The notes under the pieces: model-generated
Seen by the model: only the letters and a program-made list of their open reading frames with translations
What the model was told of the DNA's origin: nothing
Databases searched by the model: none
Position numbers and translations under genes: made by a program
In this document: piece by piece, positions 16,567-25,700 of the stretch
How the letters are laid out: each line of letters starts with the position of its first letter
Numbering within the stretch: the stretch's first letter is position 1
Assembly (NCBI GenBank): GCA_009886095.1
Contig: VFJL01000044.1
Location: forward strand, 1 to 38,989
Length of the DNA: 38,989 bases
From: Nitrosomonadales bacterium
GTDB lineage: Bacteria; Pseudomonadota; Gammaproteobacteria; Burkholderiales; Nitrosomonadaceae
Direction of reading: 5' to 3'

Positions 16567-17148
16567 ATGAGCTGGCTTGAAAATATCGAACTGAGCGGGG
16601 CGGTGGTAACGCTTGAGCCTCTCGACATGAGTCATGTCGAGCCTTTGCAGGCTGCAGTAATGGACGGAGAGTTCTGGAAGCTCTGGTTTGCGCGAGTACC
16701 TGCACCGGATCAGATGGCAAACTATGTGATGCATGCTGTTACAGATGCGAAAGAGGGGAATATCGCATTTGCCGTCAGGCTCAGTGAAACCAACAGGATA
16801 GTCGGCACCACGCGCTTTTATAATGTTGATGAATTGAACAGAAGACCGATGCTTGGCTATACCTGGTATGCAAAATCGGTATGCAGAACGAGGGTCAACA
16901 GCGAAACCAAACTATTGCTGCTGCAACATGTCTTCGAGCAGAAAGGAGCCATTGCAGTAGAATTCAGGACACATTTTTTCAATCAGACCTCCAGAACTTC
17001 AATTGAAAGGCTGGGGGCAAAACAAGACGGGATTTTGCGCAACCACCAGATAATGCCGGATGGCTCGATCCGGGATACCGTTGTCTATTCGATATTGCAG
17101 CATGAGTGGCCATCGGTCAAAAACAGCCTGTTGAGCAGATCCGGCTAA
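16567..17148 (+). CDS. GNAT-family N-acetyltransferase (RimJ/RimL-like)
   Basis: The 193-residue protein begins with LSGAVVTLEPLDMSHVEPLQ and has FAVRLSETNRIVGTTRFYN, LGYTWYAKSVCRTRVNSETK and FRTHFFNQTSRTSIERLGAK, the RimL-type acetyl-CoA fold with the conserved N-x-x-S-x-x-x-x-E-x-LG block. The acceptor substrate is unknown. A GGGGGAGG lies just upstream. The following lipoprotein gene starts 24 bases after its stop, so the two may share a transcript. Confidence 0.85.
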   Translation: MSWLENIELSGAVVTLEPLDMSHVEPLQAAVMDGEFWKLWFARVPAPDQMANYVMHAVTDAKEGNIAFAVRLSETNRIVGTTRFYNVDELNRRPMLGYTWYAKSVCRTRVNSETKLLLLQHVFEQKGAIAVEFRTHFFNQTSRTSIERLGAKQDGILRNHQIMPDGSIRDTVVYSILQHEWPSVKNSLLSRSG

Positions 17149-17171
17149 CTATCGCCGCAAAGAGACACGAA

Positions 17172-17804
17172 ATGAAACAAACTTATTGGGTATGCATGCT
17201 AGCCCTGCTGTCGCTGGTTATTGCCGGATGCGCTACGACAAAAGGAACAATTTCAGGCGGCAAGTACCAGTCTCCTCTCAACAATTTCTCGGTGGCGCTG
17301 CCGAACTGGATCAACCTGAAAATACGCGATCAAAACGACGCTAACGGAGGAAGCGTCTCTTTCCATGACGATCTTGGTAATCTTTGGGCAATAACGTATT
17401 TGCGCTTATCTGCTGGTTCTGATGCAGCATTCATAGATAACGAGAAACGTTATGTGGCCTATCGCGATTACTTTAACAGCATTGCTGTGCCGGCATTTTC
17501 CAACCGGACATCGAAAGGCATACGTACAGTGCGCGAGGAATTTTTGGGTGAAGGTAAGAACAAGATCTATTTTGCGCTGATCGATCTTCCTGAAGGATCC
17601 GTGTTGATTGACCCCAAAAAACACCAGCAATTCGACGCCATAAAGGGACTGCTCATTTTCGACAGGAACGGATTCATCTATATGGTCGAGAACGAAATGA
17701 GTTCTGTTTTCGGCCGAGTGGATCCATCTACCTTGACTACCAAACAGCTTGAGCCATTGCAGGAAACATTGAACCGGTTAAAAGACAGTATAATTTTTAA
17801 ATAA
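17172..17804 (+). CDS. Predicted lipoprotein of unknown function
   Basis: From ATG 17172 the 210-residue product has a classical lipoprotein signal (MKQTYWVCMLALLSLVIAGC, lipidated at Cys20), so it is anchored in the cell envelope. The rest (SPLNNFSVALPNWINLKIRD; YRDYFNSIAVPAFSNRTSKG; IYFALIDLPEGSVLIDPKKH) looks like a globular domain of mixed strands that I do not recognise. An in-frame upstream ATG at 17106 would bury the signal peptide and overlap the previous gene, so it was rejected. Confidence 0.75.
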   Translation: MKQTYWVCMLALLSLVIAGCATTKGTISGGKYQSPLNNFSVALPNWINLKIRDQNDANGGSVSFHDDLGNLWAITYLRLSAGSDAAFIDNEKRYVAYRDYFNSIAVPAFSNRTSKGIRTVREEFLGEGKNKIYFALIDLPEGSVLIDPKKHQQFDAIKGLLIFDRNGFIYMVENEMSSVFGRVDPSTLTTKQLEPLQETLNRLKDSIIFK

Positions 17805-17805
17805 A

Positions 17806-17944
17806 GGGGCGTTTCTAATAATTCAGAGTTCTAAACAAGGTAAGGTAGAAACAAAAAATGTAGACGCGGGATTTAGTCGTTATGCATGGAAACATTTTTT
17901 GTAAGCAATAATGCATTGTGCCGAAATCCGGATTTAGAGATGGC
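17806..17944 (+). repeat. MITE-like dispersed repeat, copy C
   Basis: A 139-bp non-coding element starting two bases after the lipoprotein stop. The left end is GGGGCGTTTCTAATAATTC and the right end, reverse-complemented, is AGCCATCTCTAAATCCGGAT, giving the same imperfect terminal inverted repeats as copies A and B. It is in the opposite orientation to A and B and the same as D. It shares AAAAAATGTAGACGCGG with A and GGAAACATTTTTTGTAAGCA with B. Confidence 0.75.
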
Positions 17945-18009
17945 TCAAATTATTTTAAGAAAGGACACGCGCTAATAGGTGCGACATTCAGCCAATGATT
18001 GGAAATTAG

Positions 18010-18366
18010 ATGAACAGATACCTTGTACAACTCAACTTTGTTTCTTTCATCAAATTTAATTCTGTCGCATTTTGTTGCGCCAATACGCTACTCTCCCCAT
18101 TTAACGCGCTTCTCTATTTTCAGAGTGACGATACCACTACAGGGTTTCTCGCCCTTTTTCTGGCACCATTTGCCGGCCTTTTATTTGGGGCGCTTATTGG
18201 TATTCTAGGGTTCCCCTTGTATAGATTTCTGATCAGCCGCAGCCAGTTTCTTGCAGCGCTTTCCGGTAGATTCCAGGACATATCGGTTGATACCACTGAC
18301 CGCGACGTTCAAATTGCGGCTGAGGCCACCATGGATGCGGACCCCAAGAGTGCACCGAAAGATTGA
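18010..18366 (+). CDS. Small membrane protein, hypothetical
   Basis: A 118-residue frame with a hydrophobic N-terminus and one clear membrane hairpin (TGFLALFLAPFAGLLFGALI then GILGFPLYRFLI), followed by a hydrophilic tail (DTTDRDVQIAAEATMDADPK). I recognise no family. The N-terminal 30 residues are less convincing and the true start may be internal, but the glycine-rich segment and acidic tail look like a real protein. It lies between repeat copy C and a cupin gene on the same strand. Confidence 0.5.
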   Translation: MNRYLVQLNFVSFIKFNSVAFCCANTLLSPFNALLYFQSDDTTTGFLALFLAPFAGLLFGALIGILGFPLYRFLISRSQFLAALSGRFQDISVDTTDRDVQIAAEATMDADPKSAPKD

Positions 18367-18434
18367 CTCTAGCGCTTGGGATGGATCCCCAGTCACTGGC
18401 ACACTAGCCTATTTTTTTATCTCAAGAGCTCCCA

Positions 18435-18782
18435 TTGAAAGCCAAAGCCACTTTTGAGGAAGTCTTGTCCCGTATTCCCGGCCCCGTCACCGAGGATTGG
18501 TTAATGGGTGAGCGTTTTGCTGTTGCGCTGACTCATGGGTCAATGTCAATTGAGTATTACGCCCCAATCGGCGATGATCCGCAAACCCCACACGAACAGG
18601 ATGAGGTTTATTTTATTCATCGCGGAATAGGCAAACTTGTCATCGGTGGCAAGCGCCATTCTTGCAAGGCGGGCGATTGCTTATTCGTGGCAGCAGGCGT
18701 TAAGCACCGCTTTGAGAATTTCTCCAGTGATTTTGGAACATGGGTCGTGTTCTGGGGGCCAAAGGGCGGTGAGAGCCCTTGA
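18435..18782 (+). CDS. Cupin-domain protein
   Basis: The 115-residue protein is a single small cupin: motif 1 PHEQDEVYFIHRGIGKLVIG and motif 2 GDCLFVAAGVKHRFEN supply the metal-binding His and Glu residues of the barrel. A mannose-6-phosphate isomerase-like or sensor role is possible, but the substrate is unknown. The start is a TTG at 18435; the next ATG is 23 codons in and would remove conserved beta strands. An AAGAG sequence lies about 8 bases upstream. Confidence 0.75.
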   Translation: MKAKATFEEVLSRIPGPVTEDWLMGERFAVALTHGSMSIEYYAPIGDDPQTPHEQDEVYFIHRGIGKLVIGGKRHSCKAGDCLFVAAGVKHRFENFSSDFGTWVVFWGPKGGESP

Positions 18783-18919
18783 TCTATTGCCGCGCTAGAC
18801 GTGAAGCTAATCTGAACATTCCATCCAATTACGGCCGTATTTGGCAGGGTATTTGAACATTGATCCATGCAAATCACCCCTGGATAGGATGGATATGTAG
18901 AAAAATATGCGGAAAATTA

Positions 18920-18946
18920 TTGGCAGGACTGCTTGCCGGGTATACT
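18920..18946 (+). promoter_or_regulatory. Possible promoter of the metal-efflux cluster
   Basis: TTGGCA (18920-18925) and TATACT (18941-18946) are spaced by 15 bases, just before the histidine-rich small gene. The spacing is shorter than ideal and no metal-regulator operator palindrome was identified, so this is tentative. Confidence 0.3.
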
Positions 18947-18957
18947 ATTAGAACAAT

Positions 18958-19332
18958 ATGAATAAGCGCTTTATCTATCCTGCCGTCTTTATGTTGTACG
19001 TCAGTATGCTGACAAATGCATTTGGTTGGGCATTTAACGGTGAAGTATTTGCCCATGAGCTTGATCATGCGCATCATGCACTTTCTCTCGATCCAACGGC
19101 ACATCTTGAAGCTCACCAGCGTGCTGTTGCCAGTGGCGAAGGTCATCTGGATGCCGCTACCCATCTGTGTTTGCATGCGGCTGGACAATATCAACCCTTC
19201 TTCTTCACTGCTGCCCTGTTCGTACCCGCTGCCATCGGTGTGGAAACCTTGACCATATTTGTTCCTGTTATCGTTCCTGAATCCATTCCGGATTCGCCCC
19301 TTCGTCCCCCTCGAAGCACTTTCGCAAGCTAA
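18958..19332 (+). CDS. Histidine-rich small exported protein upstream of czcCBA
   Basis: The 124-residue product has an N-terminal hydrophobic segment (FIYPAVFMLYVSMLTNAFGW), a His-rich middle (HELDHAHHALSLDPTAHLEA, then HQRAVASGEGHLDAATHLCL with further His residues), a second hydrophobic segment (FFFTAALFVPAAIGVETLTI) and a proline-rich tail. It resembles small CzcI-like leader proteins that precede czcCBA operons and may bind or sense Zn/Co/Cd in the envelope. The family assignment is by position and composition, not by a firm motif. No symbol is given. Confidence 0.6.
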   Translation: MNKRFIYPAVFMLYVSMLTNAFGWAFNGEVFAHELDHAHHALSLDPTAHLEAHQRAVASGEGHLDAATHLCLHAAGQYQPFFFTAALFVPAAIGVETLTIFVPVIVPESIPDSPLRPPRSTFAS

Positions 19333-19516
19333 ATCTTCAAGTTACGCCGGATATAGTTCCTCGCAATTTGGGTAGATCGTGATCACCTGAAGCAGCGTCA
19401 AACATTATCCACTATGCTGACTTGTTGCATCTCTATCCTTGTGTCATGCCCAGCTCATCTATCATGTGGCTGATATGTGACTGATCGTTGACACATAACG
19501 TTTGCGGAGAATTTTT

Positions 19517-20965
19517 ATGAACTCTAGTGCATTGCTCGTGGTATCGCGACATTGGATACCGCCCGGGCTACCAATTGTGATACTGGGCTTCGCACTGAGC
19601 TGCTCGTTTCCAGTAATAGCTGGAAACACTTCTCTCGGCGCACCGCCTGATAGGGGGTTGGGTTACGCAGTTGCATCGCTGTCGGAGGAAAATAGCGATC
19701 TCACTTTGCATGACGCGGTGCGCCTTGCATTGCAGCGCAATCCCGAGCTGGCGGCTTTTGCCAAGGAAATGCGCGCTCTGGAGGGGGTGACGCTGCAGGT
19801 TGGACTACTGCGCAACCCCGAATTGGTCGTGAATGTTGAGAATGCCGGCAATGTGCAGAAGCTGCAAGGTGATGTCAATTCCTCCCATGCGGTCTCGCAA
19901 GAAGTAGTGCAGCAGCTCTCAACAATACGGATCAATCAACTGATCGAGCTCGGTGGCAAACGTGCCGCCCGGGTTATTGCGGCATCGCTGGGCCAGGATC
20001 TGGCTGGTAAAGACTATGAATTCAGACGCGTGGAGCTCATCGCCCGGGTGGCGAATGTATTTATCGAGGTGCTCGCGGGGCAAGAGCGATTGCGGCTTGC
20101 CGAGGAAACTTCGCAACTGGCACAGAAAGTAGTGAACACGGTGGCGCGACGCGTCCAGGCTGGCAAGGTGCCTCCGATCGAAGAAACCAGAGCTGGCGTG
20201 GCATTTTCCACCACGCGGATTGAGCTGGTGCAGGCGCAGCGGGATCTGGCAGCAGCGCGCAAACGACTGACTTTGCTATGGGGCAACACCTCCCCGCAAT
20301 TCAGCAAGGCGTTGGGAGATCTTGGATCGCTGGTCACCCTGCCAAGTTTTGAGGCGCTTGCGGAACGCGTGCTCACCAGCCCGATGGCACTGCGCAGCCT
20401 AAAAAACGTTGAGCAGCGTAAAGCGATGCTGGCAGTGGAACAGACACGGCGTATCCCAAATCTCACCTTGGGTGGCGGCGCCATTCATCACGCACAGCTC
20501 GGAGGCACGACCATTGTCGCTGGTTTAATGGTGCCGCTGCCGTTATTCGACCGCAATCAGGGCAACCTGCAGGAAGCCTATCAACGTGTGGATAAAGCAA
20601 TTGATGAGCAGGCGGCCACTGATTTACGGCTGAAAGCTGAACTCACGCAAGCCTACGAAGCTTTGTCGGCCGCACAGAATGAAATCAGCGTATTGCGTAA
20701 CGAGATATTGCCCGCGGCCAAGAGCGCCTTCGAAGTCACCAACAAAGGCTATGAACTGGGCAAGTTCGGTTATCTCGAGGTGCTCGATGCGCAGCGTACC
20801 CTATTCCAAAACCAGATCTTGTATGTACGTGCGCTTGCTAACTACCAGCGTCTGGTCAATGAGCTGGAACGTCTGATCGCAGGGCCGATTGATGGCACTT
20901 CGGATAGCACATCGAATCACCCGGTCACGCATGGTGACAACACAACCCAAGGATTAAAGGAGTGA
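19517..20965 (+). CDS. czcC: CzcC-type outer membrane factor (TolC family)
   Basis: Outer-membrane channel of a tripartite heavy-metal exporter. From ATG 19517 (GGAGA 7 bases upstream; an in-frame TTG at 19502 lies inside the ribosome binding site region) the 482-residue protein has a signal-like N-terminus and two TolC-type repeats (LHDAVRLALQRNPELAAFAK; LTLLWGNTSP; VPLPLFDRNQGNLQEAYQRV; GYELGKFGYLEVLDAQRTLF). The last pattern is diagnostic of this family. It is followed after 3 bases by czcB. Confidence 0.92.
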   Translation: MNSSALLVVSRHWIPPGLPIVILGFALSCSFPVIAGNTSLGAPPDRGLGYAVASLSEENSDLTLHDAVRLALQRNPELAAFAKEMRALEGVTLQVGLLRNPELVVNVENAGNVQKLQGDVNSSHAVSQEVVQQLSTIRINQLIELGGKRAARVIAASLGQDLAGKDYEFRRVELIARVANVFIEVLAGQERLRLAEETSQLAQKVVNTVARRVQAGKVPPIEETRAGVAFSTTRIELVQAQRDLAAARKRLTLLWGNTSPQFSKALGDLGSLVTLPSFEALAERVLTSPMALRSLKNVEQRKAMLAVEQTRRIPNLTLGGGAIHHAQLGGTTIVAGLMVPLPLFDRNQGNLQEAYQRVDKAIDEQAATDLRLKAELTQAYEALSAAQNEISVLRNEILPAAKSAFEVTNKGYELGKFGYLEVLDAQRTLFQNQILYVRALANYQRLVNELERLIAGPIDGTSDSTSNHPVTHGDNTTQGLKE

Positions 20966-20968
20966 ATT

Positions 20969-22480
20969 GTGGATAAACCTCAGCTTACTAAAATAATTAG
21001 CGTGATCGCAATCGGGGTTGTGCTGGGTGGGTTAATCCTTGCTTGGGACAAAACCGCCCCGCCCACCACAGCCGATACCACCAGCAAAACACCGATACTC
21101 AAAAACACGAATAATGCACAGTTTGAATTCAACGCAGGACCCAAAGGCGGCAAGCTGTTTACTACGGACGGTTTCAGCGTAGAGGTCACCATTTTTGAAA
21201 AAGGAGTGCCGCCGCAGTTCCGGCTTTACCTCTATGAAAACGGCAAACCGCTTCCTCCGGCTGCAGCCAAAGTCGCAATCACATTGTCCCGGCTCGGTGG
21301 ACCGGTGCAACTATTTAAGTTCACACCTGAAGCCGATTATCTGCTCGGCGATCAGGTGGTAGAGGAGCCTCATTCATTCGAGGTGGCAATTGTCGCTGAA
21401 CAGAATGGAAAAACGGTTCGCTGGGGTTATAGCCAAGTCGAAGCGCGAGTGGAAATGCCGGACGAGATGCTGAAGAGCATCGGCGTCGAGATACTTGTCG
21501 CCGGCCCGGCGACGATCAAGCCCACTCTTAAGCTGCCGGGCGAGATCGTGTTCAATCCGGATAGCATAGTGCAAGTGGTGCCGCGATTGTCGGGTGTGGT
21601 AGTCGCAGTAAACCGTGAGCCTGGTCAACATGTGCAGAAAGGCGAAGTGCTGGCGGTCATTGAGAGCCAGATATTGGCCGACTTGCGCAGCCAGTTCTTC
21701 GCAGCTCAGAGGCGGCTGGTGCTGGCGCGAACCACTTACGAACGGGAGAAGCAGTTGTGGGAAGAGAAAATCTCCGCCAAACAGGATTATCTTGCCGCCC
21801 AGTTGGTGTTGAACGAGGCTGAAATCGTATCGGATCTTACCTCGGAAAAGCTGCGCGCATTGGGTGTGCAGCCTACGACAAACCTGCAAGCGGGAAACTT
21901 GACTCGTTATGAAATTCGCGCTCCTATTTCCGGCCTCATCATTGCCAGAGCCGTGGCTTTGGGTACGGTTCTCAAAGAGGATGTGACTATTTTTACCGTG
22001 GCCGATATATCGACGGTGTGGACGGCTATCACGGTCTATCCGAAAGATCTGAGCGTGGTCAAAGTGGGGCAAAAAACGTCGGTCAAGGCAACCGCGTTCG
22101 ATGTCGAGGGGGAGGGAGTTGTCACTTACGTCACCACGTTGATCGGTGGACAAACCCGCACTGCCACAGCGCGGGTGATATTGGATAACAAAGATGGCAG
22201 ATGGCATCCCGGCATGTTCGTAACTGCAGAACTGGTGGCTGAAGAAATTGAGGTGCCAGTCGCCGTTTCAGCGGAAGCCATTCAGACACTGCGTGACTGG
22301 ACGGTGGTGTTCGGCCGCTACGGCAACTATTTCGAAGCGCGTCCGCTGGGACTGGGCCGTAGCGACGGCAAAATGGTGGAAGTGCTCAAGGGGTTCTCCG
22401 CTGGAGAGCAGTACGCAACAGGCAACAGCTTTGCTATCAAAGCCGATCTGGGCAAGGCTGGCGTAAGTTTCGATCATTAA
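20969..22480 (+). CDS. czcB: CzcB-type periplasmic adaptor (membrane fusion protein)
   Basis: Links the inner-membrane pump to the outer-membrane channel. The 503-residue product starts at GTG 20969, with AAGGAG (20957-20962) 6 bases upstream. It has a membrane anchor (KIISVIAIGVVLGGLILAWD), a Czc-type N-terminal domain (NAQFEFNAGPKGGKLFTTDG), the lipoyl/barrel-sandwich hairpin (VVPRLSGVVVAVNREPGQHV), a coiled coil, and a C-terminal beta-barrel (YEIRAPISGLIIARAVALGT). It lies between czcC and czcA in a tight operon. Confidence 0.92.
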   Translation: MDKPQLTKIISVIAIGVVLGGLILAWDKTAPPTTADTTSKTPILKNTNNAQFEFNAGPKGGKLFTTDGFSVEVTIFEKGVPPQFRLYLYENGKPLPPAAAKVAITLSRLGGPVQLFKFTPEADYLLGDQVVEEPHSFEVAIVAEQNGKTVRWGYSQVEARVEMPDEMLKSIGVEILVAGPATIKPTLKLPGEIVFNPDSIVQVVPRLSGVVVAVNREPGQHVQKGEVLAVIESQILADLRSQFFAAQRRLVLARTTYEREKQLWEEKISAKQDYLAAQLVLNEAEIVSDLTSEKLRALGVQPTTNLQAGNLTRYEIRAPISGLIIARAVALGTVLKEDVTIFTVADISTVWTAITVYPKDLSVVKVGQKTSVKATAFDVEGEGVVTYVTTLIGGQTRTATARVILDNKDGRWHPGMFVTAELVAEEIEVPVAVSAEAIQTLRDWTVVFGRYGNYFEARPLGLGRSDGKMVEVLKGFSAGEQYATGNSFAIKADLGKAGVSFDH

Positions 22481-22521
22481 GCCAGACAGCCAGCAGAAGA
22501 AACCAACCAAGGCAAAAAATT

Positions 22522-25500
22522 ATGCTTGAACGTATTTTGCGAATATCGATACACCAGCGCGCACTCGTCCTGCTGGCGGTACTGGCGATGGCTGCATTTG
22601 GCATCTACAACTCCCAGAAATTACCCATAGACGCGGTGCCGGATATTACCAACGTGCAGGTGCAAATCAATACAACGGCGACGGGTTATTCGCCGGTGGA
22701 AGCCGAGCAGCGCGTAACATTTCCGATTGAGATGGCCATGGCTGGCCTGCCCAATCTCGAATACACCCGCTCTATCTCGCGTTATGGTCTGTCGCAAGTC
22801 ACGGTGATCTTCAAGGACGGTACCGACATCTACCTTGTCCGGCAGTTGGTAAACCAGCGGATACAGGAAGCGAGAAGTCGGCTGCCTGCCGGGGTCGTAC
22901 CTACGATGGGGCCCATCTCCACTGGCCTCGGTGAAATCTTCATGTGGACCGTCGATGCTGAAAAAGGTGCGCGCAAACCGGATGGCACGGCGTATAACCC
23001 GACCGATTTACGCGAAATTCAGGACTGGGTCATCAAGCCACGATTGCGCACGGTTAAAGGCGTGGCAGAGGTCAATTCGATCGGTGGCTTCATCAAGCAG
23101 TTTCATGTGGCGCCTTATCCCGAAAAACTGATCTCTCTCGGACTGACGCTGCAGGATGTAGTCGCTGCGTTGGAGCGCAACAACCTCAATGTCGGTGCAG
23201 GCTATATCGAAAGAAGCGGCGAACAAAATCTGGTTCGGGTGCCCGGACAAGTAGCGAATCTGCAGGAAATTGGTGAAATCATTCTGGGCAGCCGCCAAGG
23301 AGTGCCGGTGCGCGTCAAGGATGTCGCTGACGTTCTTATTGGCAAGGAGTTGCGCAATGGCGCCGCTACGCAAAACGGCAAGGAAGTGGTGGTGGGTACG
23401 GCGCATATGCTGATCGGCGAAAACAGCCGCACCGTCTCAATAGCGGCTGCCGAGAAACTAGCGGAGATTAGTCGCAGCCTGCCGGCAGGCGTAACTGCAA
23501 CCCCTGTCTACAACCGTACCACTCTGGTGGACAAGACCATACGCACCGTCTCGAATAATTTGCTGGAAGGCGCTGCGCTGGTAATCATGGTGCTGTTCGT
23601 GTCTCTCGGTAATCTGCGTGCGGCACTGATCACCGCGCTTATCATCCCGCTGTCGATGTTGTTCACGCTCAGCGGCATGGTGGCCAATCAGGTCAGTGCC
23701 AACCTGCTGAGCCTGGGTGCGCTCGATTTCGGCATCATCGTCGATGGTGCCGTCATCATTGTCGAGAACTGTATCCGGCGTCTGGCTCTTGAGCAATCAC
23801 GATTAGGTCGGGAATTGACCCCCCCCGAGCGCTTTGCAGTGGTGTTCGACGCATCCAGGGAGGTGCGGCGAGCTTTGCTGTTCGGACAACTTATCATCAT
23901 GGTGGTCTATCTGCCCGTATTCGCACTATCCGGGGTGGAAGGAAAGATGTTCCATCCGATGGCTTTCACGGTACTGCTTGCGTTGCTGGGGGCGATGATT
24001 CTCTCTATAACATTTGTTCCGGCGGCGGTTGCTTTGTTTCTCTCCGGCAAAGTAACAGAAAAAGAAAGTGCCGCAGTGGTATGGGCAAAGAATATCTATT
24101 TGCCTGCATTGAACGCTGCCATGTGCAATAAGGGGCTGACAGTCACGCTCGCTGTGGTCATTGTGGTGCTGTCCGGTCTGCTGACGACGCGCATGGGCAG
24201 TGAATTTATCCCCAGCCTTGATGAGGAGGATATCGCACTCCATGCAATCCGCATCCCCGGTACCAGCCTGACCACTTCCATCGAGATGCAAAATGAATTG
24301 GAGGAAGTGATCAAGACCTTTCCCGAAGTGGAGAGAGTCTTCACCAAGATCGGCACCGCCGAGATTGCAACCGACCCAGCACCGCCAAATCTTGCGGACG
24401 TCTTCATCATTCTCAAGCCCAGATCGGAATGGCCGGGACCACACCACACCAAGGCGGAATTGATAACCGCAATGGAACACGCGATACGAAAGGTGCCGGG
24501 TAACAACTACGAATTCACCCAGCCAATACAGATGCGTTTCAACGAACTATTGTCGGGGGTGCGATCAGATGTCGCGGTAAAAGTATTTGGCGACGACCTG
24601 GACACCTTGCTTGTCGTGGGTGAGCAAATCGAGAAGATACTCGAAACTGTCCCTGGCGCGGCGGATGTACGAATTGAACAAATCATCGGGCTGCCAGTGC
24701 TTTCGATCCAGATGGATCGTGCAAAAATGGCACGCTATGGTCTCAACGGTGCCGACGTGCAGGATGCCATCGTTATTGCTGTCGGCGGCAGAAGCGCCGG
24801 CATGATTTTTGAGGGTGACCGCCGATTCGAGCTGCAGGTGCGACTGCCCGAACAACAACGCGGTGATATCGAGACACTCAAGCGCTTGCCAATCAGGCTG
24901 CCTGCTGTGAATACAGGTGTTGGTGTCAATATGCCGTTGGCCGGTCTACCCGCCTATGTTGCCTTAGGTGAAGTAGCCAGCCTTGAAATCGTCCAAGGCC
25001 CCAACCAGGTAAGCCGTGAAAACGGCAAACGCCGAATAGTGGTCACCGCAAACGTGCGTGGCCGCGATCTCGGTTCTTTCGTTAATGAAGCGGAAGCGCT
25101 CATCGTCGAGCAGGTACAAATTCCACCGGGATACTGGACGACATGGGGAGGACAATTTGAACAACTGATACTCGCAGCTCAGCGTCTGCAGATTGTGGTT
25201 CCGCTTGCTCTTGCGCTGGTCTTTCTGTTGATGTACACCATGCTCGGAAATGTTCGCGATAGCTTGCTGGTATTTAGCGCGGTTCCGCTGGCCATCACTG
25301 GTGGCATCCTCGCGCTGTGGTTGCGCGATATCCCCTTATCCATTTCCGCCGGGGTTGGATTCATCGCCATGTCCGGAGTGGCTGTATTGGACGGACTGGT
25401 GCTGCTGTCGTTTATTCGCAGCCTGCGAGAAGAGGGTATGACGCTGGACGATGCCATTCGGACCGGATCACTCCTCAGGCTGCGTCCGGTTCTGATAACA

Positions 25501-25689
25501 ACGTGGGTGGAAACTCTCGGTTTCTTGCCCATGGCGCTCAGCACCGGTACCGGCGCCGAAGTGCAGCGTACACTGGCAACAGTGATGGTCGGCAGCACTC
25601 TTTCGCAATCGCTGCTGACACTGCTGGTGTTGCCGGTGCTGTATCAACTGGCACATCGGCGGGATGTTCCTGACAAGAACACAGCTTAG
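22522..25689 (+). CDS. czcA: CzcA-type heavy-metal RND efflux pump
   Basis: Proton-driven inner-membrane pump of 1055 residues that exports divalent cations such as Co, Zn and Cd. It has the standard opening LERILRISIHQRALVLLAVL and two halves of six membrane segments. TM4 carries DFGIIVDGAVIIVEN, placing Asp402, Asp408 and Glu415 exactly where Cupriavidus metallidurans CzcA has its proton-relay residues. The motif fits the divalent-cation subgroup rather than the Cu/Ag CusA subgroup. It is the last gene of the efflux operon, 41 bases after czcB, and ends 11 bases before the convergent regulator gene. Confidence 0.95.
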   Translation: MLERILRISIHQRALVLLAVLAMAAFGIYNSQKLPIDAVPDITNVQVQINTTATGYSPVEAEQRVTFPIEMAMAGLPNLEYTRSISRYGLSQVTVIFKDGTDIYLVRQLVNQRIQEARSRLPAGVVPTMGPISTGLGEIFMWTVDAEKGARKPDGTAYNPTDLREIQDWVIKPRLRTVKGVAEVNSIGGFIKQFHVAPYPEKLISLGLTLQDVVAALERNNLNVGAGYIERSGEQNLVRVPGQVANLQEIGEIILGSRQGVPVRVKDVADVLIGKELRNGAATQNGKEVVVGTAHMLIGENSRTVSIAAAEKLAEISRSLPAGVTATPVYNRTTLVDKTIRTVSNNLLEGAALVIMVLFVSLGNLRAALITALIIPLSMLFTLSGMVANQVSANLLSLGALDFGIIVDGAVIIVENCIRRLALEQSRLGRELTPPERFAVVFDASREVRRALLFGQLIIMVVYLPVFALSGVEGKMFHPMAFTVLLALLGAMILSITFVPAAVALFLSGKVTEKESAAVVWAKNIYLPALNAAMCNKGLTVTLAVVIVVLSGLLTTRMGSEFIPSLDEEDIALHAIRIPGTSLTTSIEMQNELEEVIKTFPEVERVFTKIGTAEIATDPAPPNLADVFIILKPRSEWPGPHHTKAELITAMEHAIRKVPGNNYEFTQPIQMRFNELLSGVRSDVAVKVFGDDLDTLLVVGEQIEKILETVPGAADVRIEQIIGLPVLSIQMDRAKMARYGLNGADVQDAIVIAVGGRSAGMIFEGDRRFELQVRLPEQQRGDIETLKRLPIRLPAVNTGVGVNMPLAGLPAYVALGEVASLEIVQGPNQVSRENGKRRIVVTANVRGRDLGSFVNEAEALIVEQVQIPPGYWTTWGGQFEQLILAAQRLQIVVPLALALVFLLMYTMLGNVRDSLLVFSAVPLAITGGILALWLRDIPLSISAGVGFIAMSGVAVLDGLVLLSFIRSLREEGMTLDDAIRTGSLLRLRPVLITTWVETLGFLPMALSTGTGAEVQRTLATVMVGSTLSQSLLTLLVLPVLYQLAHRRDVPDKNTA

Positions 25690-25700
25690 TCGCCGCCCCA

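Noticed and set aside
17106-17171. Upstream ATG for the lipoprotein gene
   Set aside because: It would overlap the acetyltransferase gene and hide a textbook lipoprotein signal peptide that begins at 17172.
21374-22207. 277-codon minus-strand frame inside czcB
   Set aside because: Fully antisense to a clear membrane fusion protein; His/Arg-rich sequence typical of shadow frames.
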